From an uncultured Clostridia bacterium (GTDB lineage: Bacteria; Bacillota; Clostridia; Oscillospirales; Ruminococcaceae): a DNA stretch of 64,000 nt. The stretch is from NCBI GenBank assembly GCA_947627875.1, contig CANQXS010000006.1, positions 1-64,000 of the forward strand, read 5' to 3'. The notes below the pieces were generated by a model. The model was given only the letters and a program-made list of their open reading frames with translations. It had not been told where the DNA came from and made no database searches. A program made the translations under genes and the position numbers. This document shows, one piece after another, positions 23,584-32,700 of this stretch (the first letter of the stretch is position 1; every line of letters starts with the position of its first letter).

Positions 23584-24453
23584 TTATTTTACCCTTTTCG
23601 CCACTACTACGAAGCGCTGGGTGCTGTCTTTGCCGCAGGTGGAGAGAGTTAAAAGCTCGTCTCCGAATTCTGCGGTTATACCTGTGTCGTAAAGCTTTGC
23701 GGCTTCAACGCCGGCTATATATTCGTTGAATACCGCTTCGTCGGTGAGGTCGGTGTAGTTATACCAGCGGAAAACATCGGTGTCGGTGGTGAGATATATT
23801 TTTGCGTAAAACGCCGCCATTATCTCGTATTCGCCGCGCTCTTCAAGAGTATCGAATATTACCGTTTTGTGCTCTTTCCAGAAATCCTCCTTGCGGTAAT
23901 CCATAAGCGCCGCGAACATCGTGCCGTTTTTCATATGATGCCCGAACAGGAGATAATTTCCGCAGCCGGCATAGCACTTCGCGTCCATAAAAGGAACTCC
24001 GCTTGCGGAATACTTCTTTTGGAACGAGCGGTGGAGATAATACTCGGGATTATCGGGCGTGTGCATAACGGGGTAGTCGATTTTTGTACCCTCTATCGTT
24101 ATCCAGCCGAAAAGGTCGGGATTTTCGGCGTAGAGCTCGTCGTATCTGCCGGTTATATCTTCATCCTCGGGAGCCTCTTCCGCGGCTTCGGTGACGGCTC
24201 CCTCGGGGGGTTCCGCTTCGCCTGAGTCTTCTTCGCCGTCGCCTATGTATATCTCGGTTGCGGAATCGCTCGGCTTGCGGCTCGATTCGGAGGCGCCGAT
24301 CCTCTTTTTGAGGTCGTCGAAAGCCTGATCCTCCTTCGCGTTTCTAACGGTCTGAAAGATCACTATGGCGCCCGAGGTTATAAACACTGCGATAAGCAGC
24401 ACCATAGCCGTTATCAGCAGCGGTTTTTTAATGCTTTTGCCGCTCTTGCCCAT
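23584..24453 (-). CDS. srtB: Class B sortase
   Basis: 289 residues. One N-terminal membrane span (~11-33), an acidic low-complexity linker (~55-100), then the sortase domain. LLFGHHMKNGTMF holds the catalytic His (172/173), TLSTC the nucleophile Cys273, and the Arg280 in STQRF completes the triad; the GHHM form and length are class B. It anchors surface proteins to peptidoglycan on the outer membrane face. It is the last gene of the pilus-like operon and close to a giant protein with a VPETG sorting signal, its probable substrate (class B sortases of C. difficile use (S/P)PxTG-type signals). Confidence 0.93.
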   Translation of the reverse strand: MGKSGKSIKKPLLITAMVLLIAVFITSGAIVIFQTVRNAKEDQAFDDLKKRIGASESSRKPSDSATEIYIGDGEEDSGEAEPPEGAVTEAAEEAPEDEDITGRYDELYAENPDLFGWITIEGTKIDYPVMHTPDNPEYYLHRSFQKKYSASGVPFMDAKCYAGCGNYLLFGHHMKNGTMFAALMDYRKEDFWKEHKTVIFDTLEERGEYEIMAAFYAKIYLTTDTDVFRWYNYTDLTDEAVFNEYIAGVEAAKLYDTGITAEFGDELLTLSTCGKDSTQRFVVVAKRVK

Positions 24454-24467
24454 AGATATTCCTCCCG

Positions 24468-25523
24468 TCAGATCATTCTGCGCTTGAGCTGCTCCGCGTT
24501 TACGGCATAGCCCAGCGCCGTCTCCCTGTCGATAAGCCCCTCTTTATAGAGATTAAGGATAGACTGGTCCATAGTTATCATTCCCTCGGCGCTGCCCGAG
24601 GTTATCGCATTGTCGATTTGGTGGCTCTTGCTGTCGCGGATAAGGCTCTTTATGGCGCTGTTCATATGCATAATTTCATACGCCGGAACCATTCCGCCGT
24701 CCTTAGCGGGAATGAGCTGCTGCGACACAACGGTATGGAGCACCGAGCTGAGCTGAATTCTAATCTGAGCCTGCTGTGCAGATGGGAACGAGTCGATAAT
24801 TCTGTCGATCGTATTCACCGCGCCGCTCGTATGCAAAGTCGCGATTATAAGGTGGCCGGTTTCTGCGGCGGTCATCGCAGTGCGGATAGTCTCGTGGTCG
24901 CGCATTTCGCCCAACAGAATTACGTCGGGCGCCTGCCTGAGGCAAGCGCGCAGGGCGGTTAGATAGTTTTCGGTGTCGATAGCTATTTCGCGCTGGCTTA
25001 TAATGCTCTTTCGGTCGCGGTGAAGGTATTCGATAGGGTCTTCAAGGGTGATTATATGGCAGCTACGCGTTGAGTTCACGCGGTCGATTATGCAGGCCTG
25101 AGTGGTGGATTTGCCGCTGCCCGCAGTACCCGTTACGAGCACCATTCCGTGGTCGACCTCGGCAAGGTTAATAACCTGCTCGGGGATATGCATCTTTTGA
25201 TAATCGGGGATATTGAACGCCACTACCCTTACGACCGCAGCCATCGAGCCGCGCTGACGGTAGGCGTTTATTCTGAACCTCGCCAAGCCCCCTATGGCAA
25301 ACGAAAAGTCGTCGTCGCCGCATTCGAGGTAGCGGCTCATATCGCGCCCTGCCTGAGCGTAAAGGTCCGTTATCAGGCGCTCGGTCTCCTGGGGGAACAC
25401 CTTTTCGTCGCCGATGCTGCGTATGCTGCCTTTGATTTTGCAGCTCACGGTTCCGCCCGCTACTATAAACAGGTCGGACGCGCCCTCCTCGACCGCCGTT
25501 CTGAGATAATCAACTATTTCCAT
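24468..25523 (-). CDS. pilT: PilT/GspE-family secretion ATPase
   Basis: 351 residues, typical PilT length. N-terminal domain (~1-110), Walker A GTAGSGKST (~131-139), Asp box around IITLEDPIEYLH, Walker B APDVILLGEMRD and His box TGHLIIATLHTSGAVNTIDRIIDSFP. PilT normally powers retraction, but it is the only ATPase in this locus, so it may drive assembly too. It sits between the pilin-like genes and the sortase in one minus-strand operon. Confidence 0.92.
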   Translation of the reverse strand: MEIVDYLRTAVEEGASDLFIVAGGTVSCKIKGSIRSIGDEKVFPQETERLITDLYAQAGRDMSRYLECGDDDFSFAIGGLARFRINAYRQRGSMAAVVRVVAFNIPDYQKMHIPEQVINLAEVDHGMVLVTGTAGSGKSTTQACIIDRVNSTRSCHIITLEDPIEYLHRDRKSIISQREIAIDTENYLTALRACLRQAPDVILLGEMRDHETIRTAMTAAETGHLIIATLHTSGAVNTIDRIIDSFPSAQQAQIRIQLSSVLHTVVSQQLIPAKDGGMVPAYEIMHMNSAIKSLIRDSKSHQIDNAITSGSAEGMITMDQSILNLYKEGLIDRETALGYAVNAEQLKRRMI

Positions 25524-25540
25524 TATTTACTCCTTGTGCT

Positions 25541-25972
25541 TTATTCGCCCGTCCAGATATTAAGCCCGTAATCCGGCTCCCAATCGGCTGTATATGCCGC
25601 CTGCCAGCGAAGAATTATATAGTCGTCGCCAAGACCGTTTTCAAACATAACCTCGACGAAAAGCTCCTGAGTGTCTGAAATAGGGCAGCTGTAGCTCGCG
25701 GTTACTGTCATTCCGTCGGGGGTATCCGACGAAAGCTCGACCCCCTCGGGGACTTCGCGGTTTCTGAGCTGAGCAAGTATCCTTTCGGCTTCCGCGTCGG
25801 CTCCGTAATAATCCGAAACGGCTTCTATCGAGGAATCGCGCAGCCTGTTTTCGGCAAGGACAGTCGACATCGAGAGCATCGCGAAGACCGTAAGGCAGAG
25901 GACCGCGAAAATTACGAGCAGCGAGCTTCCGCCGACTGCCGGCGGAGAAAAGCGCTTTCTTTCTTCGTTCAT
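25541..25972 (-). CDS. Minor pilin-like protein
   Basis: 143 residues. A short basic N-terminus (about 17 residues), one hydrophobic helix (LLVIFAVLCLTVFAMLSMS) followed by a Glu/Arg helix and a beta-rich C-terminal half: the shape of type IV minor pseudopilins (GspK/ComGG-like). No clear Gly-Phe prepilin cleavage site. Two bp from the preceding gene's stop; part of the pilus operon. Confidence 0.6.
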   Translation of the reverse strand: MNEERKRFSPPAVGGSSLLVIFAVLCLTVFAMLSMSTVLAENRLRDSSIEAVSDYYGADAEAERILAQLRNREVPEGVELSSDTPDGMTVTASYSCPISDTQELFVEVMFENGLGDDYIILRWQAAYTADWEPDYGLNIWTGE

Positions 25973-25973
25973 A

Positions 25974-26414
25974 TCAGTCCGCTCCCTTCTGCCAGGCGAC
26001 GGTTATTTCAAAGAGCGCCTCGCCGTCGGTGCCGTAAACTCCGACCGTAGCCTCTGCAAGACCTTTGGTCTCCGAGTTTTTCGGAGAAGCCTTGAGGACA
26101 TATTCGGCGTCGCCCTCCGCGGCGTTCCAATCCGAGCCGTAGCCGACGGTGAAGCCTTCGCCATCGGTATAGCTTCCGCCGAGAAGGCTGCTTACCGCTT
26201 TGAGCGCCTCAGCTTCGCCGCAGCCCGACTTTCCTTCGCTTTTAATAAGCTCTGCGGCGGACTGAACGCGCAATACCGCCATATCGCGGTCGGCGCCGCG
26301 CTCGGAAGCGGTATCCGACCAAACGAACATCCTCAGGCAGAGGACAGCCGCGAGCGCGAACACCAATATCATAACTGCCTGCTCCATAAGAGCAAGAGGG
26401 GCTTTGCTTCTCAC
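25974..26414 (-). CDS. Minor pilin-like membrane protein
   Basis: 146 residues: N-terminal ALMEQAVMILVFALAAVLCLRMFVW is a transmembrane helix with a Glu soon after a small residue, similar to Glu5 of pseudopilins; the rest is extracellular alpha/beta. Overlaps the upstream gene's stop by 4 bp. Function by context only. Confidence 0.6.
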   Translation of the reverse strand: MRSKAPLALMEQAVMILVFALAAVLCLRMFVWSDTASERGADRDMAVLRVQSAAELIKSEGKSGCGEAEALKAVSSLLGGSYTDGEGFTVGYGSDWNAAEGDAEYVLKASPKNSETKGLAEATVGVYGTDGEALFEITVAWQKGAD

Positions 26415-26890
26415 CGCTCACTCCCCCTTCCTTCGCGAAGCGAAAGCATAAGCTTTTCACCGTCGGAGAGCTCGGCGGTCAGAAGACCGTCGCTGAGCTT
26501 CAGGCTCAGGGAATCCGCCTTGATTATCTTTTCGCCGTCGTCGGCAGAGCTTTCGGTATCAGCCGATGCAAATATCTCTCTGAGCCAGCCGTCGAAGCAA
26601 TAAACGCGGGTTATATATTCCCTGCCGCCGATGTTTTCGGAGATGCAGAGGGAATCTACGCCGTCGAACTTCTCAACGTAAATGCTGTTGCCGAGGGGCG
26701 CCTGCCGCACCTTTGTCGATACATACTGCAAGCAGGTCCGCGCGGCAAATGTCTCGCGGTCGCGCGCGGTAAGGCGGCTGTAAGCCTCTGAGCCCGTAAG
26801 AAGAACGGAAAGTATGCACGCGGCAAAAACTCCGAAGAGAACGAGGGCTATCAGGCTGTCTATACGGTGATTTTCACTTTTATGACTCAT
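26411..26890 (-). CDS. DUF4860-like pilin-associated protein
   Basis: 159 residues. IDSLIALVLFGVFAACILSVLL membrane helix at ~9-30, then GSEAYSRLTARDRETFAARTCLQYVSTKVRQA and an extracellular domain. This matches DUF4860 proteins found in Clostridia type IV pilus-like loci, where they look like pseudopilins (GspJ-type). Co-translated with its neighbours. Confidence 0.65.
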   Translation of the reverse strand: MSHKSENHRIDSLIALVLFGVFAACILSVLLTGSEAYSRLTARDRETFAARTCLQYVSTKVRQAPLGNSIYVEKFDGVDSLCISENIGGREYITRVYCFDGWLREIFASADTESSADDGEKIIKADSLSLKLSDGLLTAELSDGEKLMLSLREGRGSER

Positions 26891-26895
26891 TCCCG

Positions 26896-27243
26896 TTACC
26901 TCTCTGCTTCGCCTTCAGTCTCTGTTATCTCAAGCACCGTGAAATCGGGCATAAGATTCGAGGCAAAAGCCCTGTAGTCTACATAATACCTGCTGTCGTC
27001 GATCTGCAGCCCGTATTTTTCCTTCATATAGTCGATAGTAGGAGGATAAACCCCCTCCGAAGCGTAGCAAGCAGCGGCGGTCCTTCTTATCGACTCCTCG
27101 AGCTGGCGCTTGCCCTCATCGCTGCTGCTGTTTTCGATGTTCGAGATCCCCGTGAAGAAGCAGAGGATCACCGCCGCGATTATGAGCGGCATCACAAGAC
27201 CCCGAAGGGCGCCGAGCAGACGCAATTTTGAACTCTTACCCAT
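26896..27243 (-). CDS. Minor pilin-like protein
   Basis: 115 residues: one N-terminal span (LRGLVMPLIIAAVILCFFTG), helix with RQLEESIRRTAAACYASEGVYP and PTIDYMKEKYGLQIDDSRYYVDY, a segment seen in several Clostridia pilus loci. Six bp separate it from the GspF-like gene stop-start region. Confidence 0.55.
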   Translation of the reverse strand: MGKSSKLRLLGALRGLVMPLIIAAVILCFFTGISNIENSSSDEGKRQLEESIRRTAAACYASEGVYPPTIDYMKEKYGLQIDDSRYYVDYRAFASNLMPDFTVLEITETEGEAER

Positions 27244-27249
27244 TTCGCG

Positions 27250-28296
27250 TCACCCGATAGAAGTCATTATGTTCATAAGCGGGAGCATTACCGCCAAAAG
27301 GATTATTCCGACAAGGGCGGAGGTCACCATTACGAGCGCGGGCTCTACCCTTGCGACTGATTCCTCGAGGGCGGTCTCGCTCTCCTCCGAGAGCCTGCGG
27401 GCTATCTGCTCCATAGCCGCGTCGCCGGTTCCGCTTCTGAGACCTATCTCCAAAAGCCTGCATTCGGCGTTGGGCAGCGCGCCCGAAGCCTTCATAGCCG
27501 CCGAGAGGGATTCGCCGTTTTCAAGGCGCTTTTTGCAGTCTTCACATCTTGCCTTCGCCGAGGGAACGCTGTCGAGAAGCGAGCCGGCGAGCGTAAGAGC
27601 CTCTTCGAGAGGCAGACCGCTCGAAAGACCCATCGAGAGCGACTGCGCGAAGCAGGCGGTGTTTATCTTTCTTGAAACGCCGCGGTCTCCCATACGGCTC
27701 CTCCAGGCACCCGTGAGCTTTTCGCGGAAGGAAGGTATTGCCGCAAAGAGGATCAGGAAGAGAACCACGATACCGAGAATAACGCAGAGCACCGGCATAG
27801 CGGCGTCGAGCGCCCTGCCGAGCGAAAGGAGCCCTCCGGCGATACCCGTGAGGCTCGCGCCGAGATAGGCATAGACCTCGTTGAATACCGGCAGGACTTT
27901 TATCAGAAGCACGCCTATTACCGCGAGCATTATTATCAGAAGAATTGCGGGGTAAAGCAGCGCCGACCTGACCTGATGGTCGAGCCTCGCCCTGTCCTCG
28001 TAGTAGCGCGCAAGCGCGGAAAGCGCCTCTTCGGTCCTGCCCGACCTTTCGCCGACCTCTAAAAGACCGCAGACGTAATCGGGAAATCTCCCGCACTGCT
28101 TCACCGCGTCGGCAAGCGACACGCCGTTATCGGCGCTGTTTGCAAGCTCCGTGAGCATTTCGCGGTATTGCCCGTCGGTCTCTTCGTCAGCCAAAAGCGC
28201 AAGACCGTCCCCCACGCCTACTCCGGAATGGATCAGCAGGGACAGCCCCAGGCAGAATGCGCTTATTTCGCCGTTTGACAGCATTTTCTTTTTCAT
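27250..28296 (-). CDS. pilC: Type II secretion/type IV pilus inner-membrane protein (GspF/PilC)
   Basis: 348 residues with two T2SSF domains (~10-130 and ~205-340) and three to four membrane helices (for example SALLYPAILLIIMLAVIGVLLIKVLPVF and the C-terminal VMVTSALVGIILLAVMLPLMN). VGERSGRTEEALSALARYYEDR and EIGLRSGTGDAAMEQIARRL are family blocks. It forms the platform that couples the ATPase to pilin insertion. First gene of the operon. No prepilin peptidase or major pilin is in view. Confidence 0.9.
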   Translation of the reverse strand: MKKKMLSNGEISAFCLGLSLLIHSGVGVGDGLALLADEETDGQYREMLTELANSADNGVSLADAVKQCGRFPDYVCGLLEVGERSGRTEEALSALARYYEDRARLDHQVRSALLYPAILLIIMLAVIGVLLIKVLPVFNEVYAYLGASLTGIAGGLLSLGRALDAAMPVLCVILGIVVLFLILFAAIPSFREKLTGAWRSRMGDRGVSRKINTACFAQSLSMGLSSGLPLEEALTLAGSLLDSVPSAKARCEDCKKRLENGESLSAAMKASGALPNAECRLLEIGLRSGTGDAAMEQIARRLSEESETALEESVARVEPALVMVTSALVGIILLAVMLPLMNIMTSIG

Positions 28297-28329
28297 AGGT
28301 ATTCCCCCAAATTATGTAATAAAGCCTAT

Positions 28330-28355
28330 GCAGGAGGACCCGAAGACCCTCCTGC
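28330..28355 (-). terminator. Terminator after the transglutaminase gene
   Basis: GCAGGAGG (28330-28337) pairs with CCTCCTGC (28348-28355) between the transglutaminase-like gene and the pilus operon; T-rich sequence follows on the minus strand. Confidence 0.6.
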
Positions 28356-28367
28356 CGTGGTTTTTAG

Positions 28368-29738
28368 TCAATAGAAGAACTTGGCAACGTAATTTTTGCC
28401 GTTGCCTATGTATTTCATAGTGGTTTCGCTCTTTTTGCCTGTTGAAGCAAATGTGGGATCCATTCGCTGCCAGGACTCTCCGTCGAAGTAGATGGCGTTA
28501 TCGATCCAGCCGTCTTCCTCGGTCCATACGCTTATCCAGGCGTGGTAGTTGGTTCCGGTGTATCCGACCACAAGCTTGCAGGGAATGCACTGGCTTCGCA
28601 GCATTCCCGACATAAGCCCCGCGTAGTCGAGACAGATGCCCTTTTTGTTTTCAAGCACGCTGTCGAGGTCCGGAACATAGCTCGTTATGCTTCCGCCCTT
28701 TACCCTGTCGGCAAAATCGTAGTCATAGCTCAGCCCGCCGACGACTTCGTCGTAAATTGCCGCGACCTTTTCGAGGGTGTCGTCAAGGTCTTCGCAGACC
28801 TCGGCTGCCTTTGAAACGGTATCGGGCGCAGCCTCGAAATTGACGTATTGGTTCGAGCGGAGGAAGGGCGCAAACTCGTCGTCTAACTTTACTTTTATGC
28901 TCTTTACAAGTATCTGAGCATAAGAAGTGCCCTTGACGTTTTCGTAAATGCCTATCTGATAGGTTCCGTCGCCGTCGGAAAGCGGGAAAGCGGACCATTC
29001 GCCGGGCTCGAGATTATATTGATATTGCGTAGTAGGTCCGACGACCAGGGCTTTTAACCGGTTTGACGTTGACGACGTAAACTTAGCCATCACATAGCCC
29101 TCGCCGGTGTTCGAGTAGTCGATAACGGCGTCGCTGTTGCGCTCTTCGAGCGTTCCCGGGGCGCTCACCTCGGGATAGGAAGGAGGCTCGGGCTCGGAAG
29201 CCGACGTTGCTATCTTCGTGTCCTCAATGGTGATTAGGCCGGCGGTCGGGTCGGTAGTCTCCGAGGACTTTTCCGTCTCCGCCGCTTTAGTCGCCCCCTC
29301 TGTTTCGGAGGTCTCCTTGGGCTTCTCGGTATCCGTCGTCCCCGCGGTTTCGGTAGATTCCGAAGACTTTGCCGGCTCGGTCGGCTCCGTAGGCTCGGTG
29401 GGTTTTTCGCTTTCTGTGCTTACCACCGGCGGCTCGGGCTCCTCCGTCTGCTCTTCGATGACCTGCTCGGCGGTAGTTACCGCCACTGCCGACGAAGTCT
29501 GGAACACGGTCGGCTCCGAGACGGCGGGCTCTTCCGATATCGGAGAGCTCTGCGTCGACTTTTCGCTTTCCGAGACCGTTTCGACCTTGGGCTCGGTCTT
29601 AAGCTCGGTCGCCTGCGTTTTTTCCGACGCGGGCGATGTTGTTTTTTCCTGCCTGACGGCCGCCTGCGAACAGGCGGTCGTCAGAAGAAGGATAGTTAAT
29701 GTTGTCAGGATCAGTACATTTTTCAATATTTTCTGCAC
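28368..29738 (-). CDS. Transglutaminase-domain lipoprotein
   Basis: 456 residues from a GTG at 29738 (AAAGGAG 8 nt upstream); the ATG ten codons earlier lacks a ribosome site. Lipoprotein signal with lipobox LTTAC (Cys about residue 23), a long Glu/Thr/Ser/Pro linker (~30-190) that spans the wall, a small beta domain, then a transglutaminase-like core (~310-430). The core has NKKGICLDYAGLMSGMLRSQ with the catalytic Cys, a His in NYHAWISVW and an Asp region at WQRMDPTF. Such proteins are cysteine proteases, crosslinkers or binding proteins on Gram-positive surfaces. Position between the pilus-like operon and the giant adhesin suggests surface maturation. Confidence 0.82.
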   Translation of the reverse strand: MQKILKNVLILTTLTILLLTTACSQAAVRQEKTTSPASEKTQATELKTEPKVETVSESEKSTQSSPISEEPAVSEPTVFQTSSAVAVTTAEQVIEEQTEEPEPPVVSTESEKPTEPTEPTEPAKSSESTETAGTTDTEKPKETSETEGATKAAETEKSSETTDPTAGLITIEDTKIATSASEPEPPSYPEVSAPGTLEERNSDAVIDYSNTGEGYVMAKFTSSTSNRLKALVVGPTTQYQYNLEPGEWSAFPLSDGDGTYQIGIYENVKGTSYAQILVKSIKVKLDDEFAPFLRSNQYVNFEAAPDTVSKAAEVCEDLDDTLEKVAAIYDEVVGGLSYDYDFADRVKGGSITSYVPDLDSVLENKKGICLDYAGLMSGMLRSQCIPCKLVVGYTGTNYHAWISVWTEEDGWIDNAIYFDGESWQRMDPTFASTGKKSETTMKYIGNGKNYVAKFFY

Positions 29739-29774
29739 TGAACACACTCCTTTTGAATGTTTGAACACTTATGT

Positions 29775-32700
29775 TCAGTCTTCATTTGCCTTTGACTTTT
29801 TTCTTTCCGCAAGAAGTGCTGCGAGTATTGCGCTGATTCCGAGTCCGGAAGCGATCATCAGGCTGATCCAGAGAGCGAGTTTGCTGTCGTCGCCGGTCTC
29901 GGGAACCATATCGAACAGCGGGATATCAATGTCAGGAATATCGACGAGAGGAGTTTCGGTGTTCGGGATCTCGGTGGTAGGAATATCCTCATCGGGGATA
30001 TCGGTGAGCGGGATATCGGGCTCAGGAATATCGGGCTCAGGTCTATCGATCTCGGGCTCGGGCTCGTCGGGCTGATCTTCATCGGGCTGATCGGGTGTGG
30101 TGGTAGTGGTGCTGTTGGTGATTACGAATCCTGCTTCGGCATTGCCGCTTGTTGTAGAGATCCAGTTTTCGAAGCTGTCTTCAACAACGAAGTAGGAGAT
30201 CATATGTCCGTCTTCCGCGTAGACCGGCAGGTCGTTGAAGCTGCCGAACCAGTTGGTCGCCGCGCTGATCGTAATGGCTGAGCCTTCGGGGACTCCGTCG
30301 GCGTAGAGCCTTACGGTGATGACAGCGTTGTCGGGAGCAGCGGTGCGGATTCCGTTGACATACCATTCCTTAACAACGGGAATGTTGCGGAGCTCGGTGT
30401 AGATATTGGTAACGGTGATGTGGCTCTCGGTGTCGGCTATTACGACTACGCTGCCCTGTCCGTTTACTTCATATCTGTAGCCGGGGATGGATGCGTTCTC
30501 TTCGGTTACGGTGTAGGTGCCGGGAACGAGGTTTTCAAGAGTTGCGCTGCCGTTGCCGGTGATGCGTACGGTTTCGGAATATCCGTCGGGTCCGGTGACG
30601 TAGAAGGTGTATTCCTTATTCGCTGCGCCTGCGTTCTCGCCGCCGACTACGTTCTTAGTGATGGTCAGCGAACCGACTATCTGATCGTAGGTGTTGGTGA
30701 TCTCTACGGGAATGATGTCATCCATCGTAACGGTTACGGTGCCTTCGCCGGTGACGTTGAGCCTGTAGCCTTCAACGTTGGCGTCGCGCTCGGTAACGGT
30801 GTAGCTGCCGATAGCGAGGTTATCTACTCTTGCAGTGCCTTCGCCGGTAATGCTTACCGAAACGGTGTTGCCGGTTTTGTCATTGGTGATGTCGAAGGTG
30901 TAGGTCTTATTGGCAGTTATCGCGTTGCCGCCGACTACCTTCTTGGTGATCTCGATAGAGCCAACCTGCTGGTCGTAGGTGTTGGTAACGGTGACCTCGG
31001 CTTCGCCGCCTTCGGGAACGGTCGCGTTGCCGTCCGCGGTAACGGTAAGGCTGTAGCCGCTTACCTGAGCCTCAGCAGTTCTCTCGGTCACGGTGTATAC
31101 GCCGGGAACGAGTTTATCGAGAGTCTTTACGGTATTTGCGGTGAGTTCAAGGGTGGTGCTGTATCCGTTAGGTCCGGTGATGTCGAAGTAGAAGACCTTA
31201 TCAGCGGGAATCGAGCCGCCGTTGACTACAACGCTCTTTCTGATGGTAAGGGAACCGAGTTCCTTATAGGTGTTGGTGATCTGAACATCGGTCTCGCTCT
31301 GTCCGACTTCTACGGTTGCGACTCCGTTGCCGGTAACTTCGAGGTTGTAACCTTCGATATCGCCGTTTACTTCCTTAACGGTGTAAGTGCCGGGCTTGAG
31401 GTTGTCAATGGTTACGCTCTTATTAGCCTCAACGGTTACCTTATTGGTGTAGTCGTCGGGACCGGCAATCTCAAACTCGTATTCCTTGCCTGCGATTGCA
31501 TCACCGCCTCCAACTACTATCTTTTCGATCTTGAGAGAACCGAGCTTAGAATATTCGTTGGTAATGGTAACTTTTTCTGCGACGTTGTTGGCAATCGATA
31601 CGGTTACGTTGTCGCCGCTGACGTTGATGAGCTCATAGCCGTTGACCTTGGTAGACTCTTCTACTTCGCTTACGGTGTATTCGCCGGGCTGAAGCTTTGT
31701 GAGGGTTACGGTCCAGTTGTTCTCAGCGTTGAGGATAACGGTGTTGCTGTAAGTCTCATCGGAATTGGTAACTTTGAAGGTGAAGGAAAGGTTGCTCTTT
31801 TCCTTATCGGTGAGTTCGTTAAGACCGAGATAGTTCTTGGTGAGAGTGAGCTTGCCAAGTTCTTCATACTTGTTGGTGATGTCGATGTTGGCTACGAGCT
31901 GCTCGGCGGAGAGGGTTGCAGCGCCTTCGCCGGTGACTTTTACGAGTACGAATCCGTCGACGTCGGCGCCCATTTCCTTAACGGTGTAGGTACCCCAAGT
32001 GAGGTTATCAACTTCGGTGGTGCCGTTGCCGACTACGGAAACGATTCTCTTAAGACCGTAAGGATCGGTGATCTCGAAGTAGTAGGTCTTGGATGCCGCT
32101 TCATCGCCGCCGCCTTCAACGGTCTTGGTGATGATAAGCTTGCCGCGCTTCTCGGTGTACTTGTTAGTTACGTTGTAGACGGTGTTGCTGCCAAGATCAA
32201 CTTCAGCGACCTCGTTGGCAATAACCTCGAGGGTGTAGCCGGGGATGTCGGCGTTTCTCTCGGTTACGATATACTGACCGGGAACGAGGTTGTAAAGGGT
32301 CTTGGTCCAACCGTTAGCTGCATTCAACTCTACGGTATCTATAACAGCTTTACTCGGACCGGTTAAGGGATTGGAGACAATTCCTTCGATATCGAAGAAG
32401 TAGGTTGCGTTTGCAGCTGCCTCGCCGCCGCCGATGACCGTCTTATTGATGGTCAGTGAGCCGAACATCGGAAGGGTCTTGGAGTAGCGGTTTACAATAG
32501 CTGCGGTATTGTTGCTGCCGCTGTTGACTGTGATCTTGCCATCGCCGGTGGTGGTAAGGATCCAACCGGTCTCATTGCCGTCAAGCTCTTCAATATTGTA
32601 TTCGCCGGGGATAAGATCCTTGAGGGTTATTTCGCTGTTGCCTTTTATGGTTACAGTTTTGCTGTATCCGTTCGGACCGGTAATCACAAAGGTGAACTCT

